Assembly (NCBI RefSeq): GCF_000938265.1
Contig: NZ_JYFC01000006.1
Span: 186,001-250,000, forward strand
DNA length: 64,000 bases
Origin: Agreia bicolorata
GTDB taxonomy: Bacteria > Actinomycetota > Actinomycetes > Actinomycetales > Microbacteriaceae
Reading direction: 5' to 3'
Shown: piece by piece, positions 59,544-64,000 of the stretch
How positions within the stretch are numbered: position 1 is the first letter of the stretch
How the letters are laid out: each line of letters opens with the position of its first letter
Notes under the pieces: generated by a model
Told to the model about the DNA's origin: nothing
The model's database searches: none
What the model saw: the letters and a program-made list of their open reading frames with translations, nothing else
Program-made: the position numbers and the translations under genes

Positions 59544-60513
59544 GTGTCTCCTCCCGCTTCTCTAACCGAATCGATTCTCTCCATAGTGCAGTTGCATACA
59601 GGCGGAATCGTAGAGAGTTGATGCGGCGTGACTGCATCTTTGTGCCGGGTAGCCGGGAGAGCGACGCGTAAACAGCCGAGCGGCCTGCGAAGCCTCCTAC
59701 GACAATCAATTTCCATGTCCCCGAGTGCAGCAGGCCTCGAGAGATAGAGCTCTTATAGAGGTCGAACAAGTTGACGATCCAAACAGTCCCCACGCGGCCG
59801 TCCACGTTCGTGCTGCTACCACCTACCTGGTGAAGTGCGGTCAACGTCTTGTCGACTTTGATCAGGTTGCCTTCTGCCCGCAGCCGAAGACATAGATCGA
59901 CGTCCTCCGCATACATGAACCAACGCTCGCTCAATCCCCCCACTCGCTTCCACGCGTCCATTTTGATCAGTAGACAGCCGCCCGAGGCCCAGTCGACAGA
60001 CGTCCTGGATCCCACCAGGTCGTGGTTGAAGAAGTAGTGCCCGCGGAGGAGCGGAAACCGTCCACTCAGCCGGGATAGCCCTGATGCGTGCAGGAACATG
60101 CGCCAGATAGACGGCCTAAGCCCGGCGCCTATGGTAAAAAATTCGGATTCCGGGTCCCGTACAAGAGGAGCATACGCAACGGCTTCAGAGTCCTCCGAGA
60201 GGTGACGACTTAAGTCTCTAAGTGTCTCGCCATCAAGAAGAGCATCCGGGTTCAGAAGTAAAATCTGATCGCTATTTACGCTTGACGCGACAATATTCAC
60301 GGCTTTAGCAAAGCCCAAGTTCTCGGAACTCTCTATGATCCGGACGCTAGGGAATGAGTCTTGAACTAAATCGATAGTGTTGTCGGTCGATGCGTTGTCC
60401 AGCACGACTATCTCCGTGTCGAGAGGATTTCCAAGACGCTCCAAGCAGTTGGCAATCACATGTTCGCTGTTGTATGTGACTACTGCGACTGCGATGGTCG
60501 ATTTGGCCGTCAT
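59536..60513 (-). CDS. Glycosyltransferase family 2 protein (rhamnosyltransferase-like)
   Basis: This 325-aa GT-A enzyme has VAVVTYNSEHVIANCLERL, LDNASTDNT, ENLGFAKAVN and the metal-binding-like LLNPDALLDG, followed by SGGCLLIKMDAWKRVGG and FMYAEDVDLCLRLRAEG. This arrangement matches WbbL-type rhamnosyltransferases. It overlaps the neighbouring genes by 4 and 8 bases, so it is translated from the same operon mRNA. Confidence 0.9.
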   Translation of the reverse strand: MTAKSTIAVAVVTYNSEHVIANCLERLGNPLDTEIVVLDNASTDNTIDLVQDSFPSVRIIESSENLGFAKAVNIVASSVNSDQILLLNPDALLDGETLRDLSRHLSEDSEAVAYAPLVRDPESEFFTIGAGLRPSIWRMFLHASGLSRLSGRFPLLRGHYFFNHDLVGSRTSVDWASGGCLLIKMDAWKRVGGLSERWFMYAEDVDLCLRLRAEGNLIKVDKTLTALHQVGGSSTNVDGRVGTVWIVNLFDLYKSSISRGLLHSGTWKLIVVGGFAGRSAVYASLSRLPGTKMQSRRINSLRFRLYATALWRESIRLEKREETRG

Positions 60514-61199
60514 CCTCGTAGGCCGATCACCTTAGCGGGGGAACCGACCGCGACGGAGAATTCCGGCAAGGACCGAGTCACCACAGAACCAGCGCCGACC
60601 ACCGAACCGGATCCGATAGTCACTCCGGGCATTACTTTCACGCCTGCCCCCAGCCAGCAGTCGTTGCCGACGACGACGGCTAGCCGTTTCCCGCCTTGTT
60701 GGGCGATAGGAACGTCGCGTCTTTCGTATATGTGATTTTCGCTCACAATGAATACGTCGGGGCCCAGTAAGCAATTGTCTCCAATTGAGACACCGCCCTG
60801 GCCCCAGATGGTCGCACGGACTCCGATTGAGGTCTGGTTGCCGATGGATATTCCCACGCCGGGTTCCCGCAGTACGACTGATGCCATCAAGATGGAGAAT
60901 GCGCCGATTGTTACCCGATCTCCGATCCTGATCCCGTCACCTCCGTAGCATTGAAAGAACGAGTGTTCGCCAATTACAAGGTCGGGTCCCGCGCTTAGGC
61001 TCCGTCGGTTGTGGATAGTCACGTTTCGACCTAAGAACTTTCGGTGAGTAGCTCTGAGGGACTTTGCGTCAAACACGACTCCTCGCGCGACTGATGGTAT
61101 TCGTGTGAGAACCATGTGTAAGGCGACGGACGTGGGGAGATCTCCCAAATCGTGTCCACGAACTCGCTGATAAATTTTGCCCACGAGGCGCCCAATCAT
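60510..61199 (-). CDS. Hexapeptide-repeat acetyltransferase (WbbJ/maltose O-acetyltransferase-like)
   Basis: This 229-aa left-handed beta-helix enzyme has hexapeptide repeats such as IRIGDRVTIGAFSIL, ISIGNQTSIGVRATIWGQG and VSIGDNCLLGPDVFIVSE with the conserved NHIY. The tail ends WLGAGVKVMPGVTIGSGSVV, GSPAKVIG. It O-acetylates a sugar of the EPS or its precursor. The ATG at 61199 overlaps the upstream stop as ATGA. Confidence 0.9.
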   Translation of the reverse strand: MIGRLVGKIYQRVRGHDLGDLPTSVALHMVLTRIPSVARGVVFDAKSLRATHRKFLGRNVTIHNRRSLSAGPDLVIGEHSFFQCYGGDGIRIGDRVTIGAFSILMASVVLREPGVGISIGNQTSIGVRATIWGQGGVSIGDNCLLGPDVFIVSENHIYERRDVPIAQQGGKRLAVVVGNDCWLGAGVKVMPGVTIGSGSVVGAGSVVTRSLPEFSVAVGSPAKVIGLRG

Positions 61200-62269
61200 G
61201 AAGTGTGGATTCCCTTCTGATTCCCGAGCACCTGTCGGACCTTCACCGCGACGTCCGCCCATGAGGTTTGAATAGCGGTTTGGTGGACGCGCATTTGCTT
61301 GAGCTTCTCGGGCACATCACGGATCACTTCTGCTAGAGCTTCCACATCAAGCGGATCTGTATAGATGGGGCCATCACCATTTACTTCCCGCAAAATGGGG
61401 ATATCGCTCAATATTCGTACCGTGCCGAATGCACTAGCCTCGATTGGAGGTAAGCCGTAGCCCTCATCGAGCGAGAGATAAATCAGCGCTCGCGCATTTT
61501 CATACAGCCATCGGAGCTCTCCGTCAGAGACTCGGCCCAGGAAGCAAAGCGCTTTCTCGTTCACTAGCTGTCGAGCGATGGCGGGACCATCGTCGGGCAA
61601 CCCATTGGGCTCCCCGACTACGACGAGAGGCGTGTCTTCAGTAACTGTTTCTGAGGCTGCGGATGCGCAAACTACCGTGGCCAGATTCTTACGTACATTT
61701 AGGCGTCCTACGGAGAGGAAGAAATCCCGCGATTTCGGCGCCCCCCGTGGTGGTGTCGAAACTGCCGTGCTCAGAGATGATGCGACGGCGAGCCCGACAG
61801 CACTGATCTCCTTGGCCCGGAGGAATCGCTTGATACGCCTAGCTTCTGTCTTTGAGGATGTAAGCACCGTCGAGTTCGTTAGTTGAAGTAGGAGGCCGAT
61901 AAAGCTGAGATAGAGGCGCTCGCGCATGCTAAACCACTCAGGATGTTCCTTAAAAATCGCATCATGAATGAAAACTGCGCCATTTCGTGCCAGCGGAGCA
62001 AAGTTCTGCGTAAGGATCTGTGCTCCCATGCCTCGTGCCTTCCAAGGCACTTCGAAGGCAGCCGCAAGTGCATGAATCGGCAAATCCAAAGGCAAGAGGT
62101 TGAGATTCGGCAAAGCGGCTTGCAAAGGCTGTACGTCTGACCGTCGGCACGCGAGCCAAACCTCGTCGTCAGGAAAAGACTCGATCCAAGCGGCTACAAG
62201 TTCTCTTACGACCAGTCGGCCGCTAGGCGGTCCGCCAAACCACCAATAACCGTCGAAGATAACCTTCAT
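61196..62269 (-). CDS. Glycosyltransferase family 4 protein
   Basis: This 357-aa GT-B glycosyltransferase starts MKVIFDGYWWFGGPPSGRLV. The donor-binding half has FFLSVGRLNVRKNLATVV, VVVGEPNG and LCFLGRVSDGELRWLYENAR. The E-x7-E region is YLSLDEGYGLPPIEASAFG. The longer open frame upstream is rejected because ATG 62269 forms an ATGA overlap with the preceding stop. The sugar specificity is unknown. Confidence 0.9.
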   Translation of the reverse strand: MKVIFDGYWWFGGPPSGRLVVRELVAAWIESFPDDEVWLACRRSDVQPLQAALPNLNLLPLDLPIHALAAAFEVPWKARGMGAQILTQNFAPLARNGAVFIHDAIFKEHPEWFSMRERLYLSFIGLLLQLTNSTVLTSSKTEARRIKRFLRAKEISAVGLAVASSLSTAVSTPPRGAPKSRDFFLSVGRLNVRKNLATVVCASAASETVTEDTPLVVVGEPNGLPDDGPAIARQLVNEKALCFLGRVSDGELRWLYENARALIYLSLDEGYGLPPIEASAFGTVRILSDIPILREVNGDGPIYTDPLDVEALAEVIRDVPEKLKQMRVHQTAIQTSWADVAVKVRQVLGNQKGIHTS

Positions 62270-63399
62270 TGCGGCTTCGCCAATAGAACTTTTAGTTCGT
62301 TCTCGTATGACGCGCATACCGCTTCCCACGCGTAGTGCTCGCGCGCTCGCGCCTGGATTTGGATCCTCATTTCAGATTGCTGCTGCTGGGACTGCATGAC
62401 TTGACGGATTGCGTTTGCGATGTTCTTCGCGTCGGGATCCACAAAGACCCCATACTCTCCTAGCACCTCACGGTTGAAGACCGTGTCGCGTGCGACTGTC
62501 GGCGCGCCACAAGCCATCGCCTGCACGAGGGCGGGATTTGTGCCCCCCACGCTATGACCGTGAAAATAGACGCCAGCGTGCTGCCACAAGGAATGAAGTA
62601 ACGAGTCGTCACTCACATGGCCCATCCAAGTGACATTAGGCGAGTCGCTCGCCAAGCGTCTTGCCGCATTGTCTAGCTCGCCGCCATATCCCGAAGAGCC
62701 CACTATTACTACCTTGTAGTCCTCAGAGATATGCTTTGCGGCTTGGAGAAACTCCCAAAAAGTGTTCTCTGGAACAAATCGCGCCACAAAGAGGACAAAC
62801 TTCCCGTGCGCGAGTCCAGGGGGCACCGGCAAGTCGTCGGGGACGTCACCGCCATATGGGATAAATGCGCCATCTCGCTGAAAGTCCTTAGCCCACATAT
62901 CGCCAATGTGTACCGAATCGTGAACTAGGCGAGTGGCATGGCGTGCTGTTGCTTTTGCTCCGCCAAGAAACATAGCTTTGGCTATTCGACCCCATTTTTC
63001 CCGTTTCCATTCGACACCGTCGACGTTCACGAGAGTTGGGATTGAACGCAGCCGAAGAAGCGGTAGAAAATAACCGTTGGCAACATTCATGACGAGAGCG
63101 ACCTGTGGCCTGGTCGCCGCGGCGTGTGCTGTTGCTGAGAAACCGTATGTCAGCGTGCTAAGTGATTTGGATTCGAGTCCCCACGTCACTACTGACCTAA
63201 TCCGGTTATCGTCAGGGTCACCGGACTTCGACGTTCCGCGGCGACCGTAGACCGTGACGTCCCATCCTCGAGCCGCCAGGTACGGCGCAAGTCTACGAAC
63301 GGCCGTTTCGAAACCGCCGTAGTAGCTCGGATACCCACGCGTTCCAATAATGGCCACGGACTTGCGATCCGGACCGTGCTCAGATCGATAGGAATTCAT
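62266..63399 (-). CDS. Glycosyltransferase with DUF1972 N-terminal domain
   Basis: This 377-aa GT-B enzyme begins with the DUF1972 motif SVAIIGTRGYPSYYGGFET, typical of EPS rhamnosyl- or galactosyltransferases that add the second sugar. The donor domain has FVLFVARFVPENTFWEFLQAA, VIVGSSGYGGEL, WMGHVSDDSLLHSLW and HGHSVGGTNPALVQAMACG. The start ATG 63399 overlaps the stop of a 10-codon micro-ORF. It is the first gene of the minus-strand operon. Confidence 0.9.
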   Translation of the reverse strand: MNSYRSEHGPDRKSVAIIGTRGYPSYYGGFETAVRRLAPYLAARGWDVTVYGRRGTSKSGDPDDNRIRSVVTWGLESKSLSTLTYGFSATAHAAATRPQVALVMNVANGYFLPLLRLRSIPTLVNVDGVEWKREKWGRIAKAMFLGGAKATARHATRLVHDSVHIGDMWAKDFQRDGAFIPYGGDVPDDLPVPPGLAHGKFVLFVARFVPENTFWEFLQAAKHISEDYKVVIVGSSGYGGELDNAARRLASDSPNVTWMGHVSDDSLLHSLWQHAGVYFHGHSVGGTNPALVQAMACGAPTVARDTVFNREVLGEYGVFVDPDAKNIANAIRQVMQSQQQQSEMRIQIQARAREHYAWEAVCASYENELKVLLAKPQ

Positions 63400-63428
63400 C
63401 CGATCAGATTCGTTGATAGATCGAGCAT
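63396..63428 (-). CDS. Ten-codon leader micro-ORF coupled to the EPS operon
   Basis: ATG at 63428 opens a frame encoding MLDLSTNLIG. Its TGA overlaps the ATG of the glycosyltransferase (ATGA). A G6 run lies 10 bases upstream, and the operon gene itself has no better ribosome-binding site. It could deliver ribosomes to the first gene by termination-reinitiation. It may also be chance. Confidence 0.35.
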   Translation of the reverse strand: MLDLSTNLIG

Positions 63429-63805
63429 TTATGTTTGACCCCCCAGTCCAACTGCGCACAAGGCGCGAGATGTTTAGATTATCGGGCTGCAGCCCATTTC
63501 GCGTAACGACGAAGATCAAGATCGCCTGACACCACGTCCAGGCGGGGCACGCGACGGACCCGCCGTAGCTTGTTCGTTGTATATGACGATCCATCGTGAC
63601 ATTAGCGGGGTACGCTTCGTTCAGACGTTCAGGTAGAGCTGTGGTGTTCCGGGGGCAAAGATACTCGATCGCTGGAAAGCGGTGAATTGAGTATGGAGCG
63701 TCAACTGTGGCGCCTCGGGGACGCTCTCCGAACTGATACATGCACTTCGAGGGCGGAGGTCTATATGGTCTTGTCTGTTTATGGGTCGGGGAATGGTGTG
63801 ATGCT
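63429..63805. other. Divergent intergenic region between EPS operons
   Basis: These 377 bases separate the minus-strand glycosyltransferase operon from a plus-strand glycosyltransferase. The reverse-strand frame stays open across it but is rich in His/Pro/Arg without protein-like periodicity, so I take it as non-coding. It should hold promoters for both directions. I see no long repeat or riboswitch-like structure; only the G6 run at 63439-63444 stands out. Confidence 0.5.
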
Positions 63806-64000
63806 ATGAGTGAGCGTCCGATCGGTGTCGTGGCCGTCGTCGCAACGTTCAATCCAGATGACGGGTTGCTTGACAATGTTCGTCAGATTATTAGTCAGGT
63901 CGACAGTGTTGTCATAGTCGATGACGCGAGCACCAACGGCGCGAAAGTCTTGAGCGAATGTGAGGAGCTGGGCGCTCAGATCATTCGATTTGCGGTGAAC
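63806..64000 (+). CDS. Glycosyltransferase family 2 protein (3' truncated by window end)
   Basis: The 65 visible residues start MSERPIGVVAVVATFNPDDG and continue with a GT-A N-terminal pattern: DNVRQIISQVDSVVIVDDAST, then N-x-AKVLSECEELGAQIIRF. This is the usual opening of rhamnosyltransferases of family GT2. The gene runs off the window. It is divergent from the DUF1972 glycosyltransferase operon and probably belongs to the same EPS locus. Confidence 0.8.
   Translation, partial: MSERPIGVVAVVATFNPDDGLLDNVRQIISQVDSVVIVDDASTNGAKVLSECEELGAQIIRFAVN

Noticed and set aside
63400-63876. An N-terminal extension of the DUF1972 glycosyltransferase over 150 codons
   Set aside because: The extra residues are Pro/Arg/His-rich without protein-like periodicity, and the region must contain the promoter of the divergent gene at 63806.

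Overview
The window is high-GC chromosomal DNA of an actinobacterium, most likely a member of the Microbacteriaceae. The evidence is a CarD regulator, HadA/HadB-like dehydratases next to murB, LAxTG (class E sortase type) surface signals, a SipW-type signal peptidase, a small DUF7882-type protein and abundant leaderless promoters. I see no phage, insertion sequence, CRISPR array or rRNA. Two tRNA genes (Thr-GGT and Met-CAT) lie at 12.7-12.9 kb.

Layout. 0-4.7 kb: a 2-oxoacid dehydrogenase operon (fused E1 alpha-beta, E2, aldehyde dehydrogenase). 4.7-8.1 kb: two tandem paralogous large LuxR-type regulators and a small gene remnant. 8.2-12.6 kb: inositol monophosphatase-like enzyme, M23 peptidase and a GH13 alpha-glucosidase. 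12.7-17.4 kb: tRNAs, CDP-alcohol phosphatidyltransferase, SpoU methyltransferase, a membrane-anchored protein, two MaoC dehydratases and MurB. 17.4-24.3 kb: lipoproteins, a LAATG surface protein, CarD, TetR with a clear palindromic operator, MarR, DUF7882, M20 peptidase and a helical protein. 24.4-40.2 kb: mixed metabolic and stress genes, including a decayed AbiEi-like reading frame overlapping a Fic-like gene, AraC/GyrI, an M24 peptidase, a beta-lactamase-fold hydrolase divergent from an APC permease, an LLM flavoenzyme, nucleases and a divergent SGNH protein.

40.3-45.7 kb is a surface-structure locus: a LANTG-anchored SGNH hydrolase faces an operon-like run of an alternate-signal exported protein, a SipW-type signal peptidase, a LANTG-anchored protein and a large secreted protein. 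The two non-LANTG exported proteins share a W-x-D-x-E-W element just after their signal segment, which points to processing by the linked peptidase.

45.8-52.8 kb: coiled-coil protein, nuclease, SRPBCC protein, small membrane proteins, a CPBP protease, a degenerate SGNH-like paralogue and an acyltransferase. 52.9-64 kb: an exopolysaccharide locus with a chain-length/BY-kinase, a low-molecular-weight tyrosine phosphatase and the initiating sugar transferase on the plus strand, then a tightly overlapping minus-strand operon (Wzy-like polymerase, four glycosyltransferases, hexapeptide acetyltransferase). This last operon is visibly more AT-rich than the rest of the window.

Two window-wide patterns matter for annotation. 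At least 13 genes have a TANNNT hexamer exactly 6 bases before the start codon, and several more have 7, as expected for leaderless mRNAs. Many convergent gene junctions carry long perfect or near-perfect hairpins without a U-tract, beside conventional U-tract terminators elsewhere.
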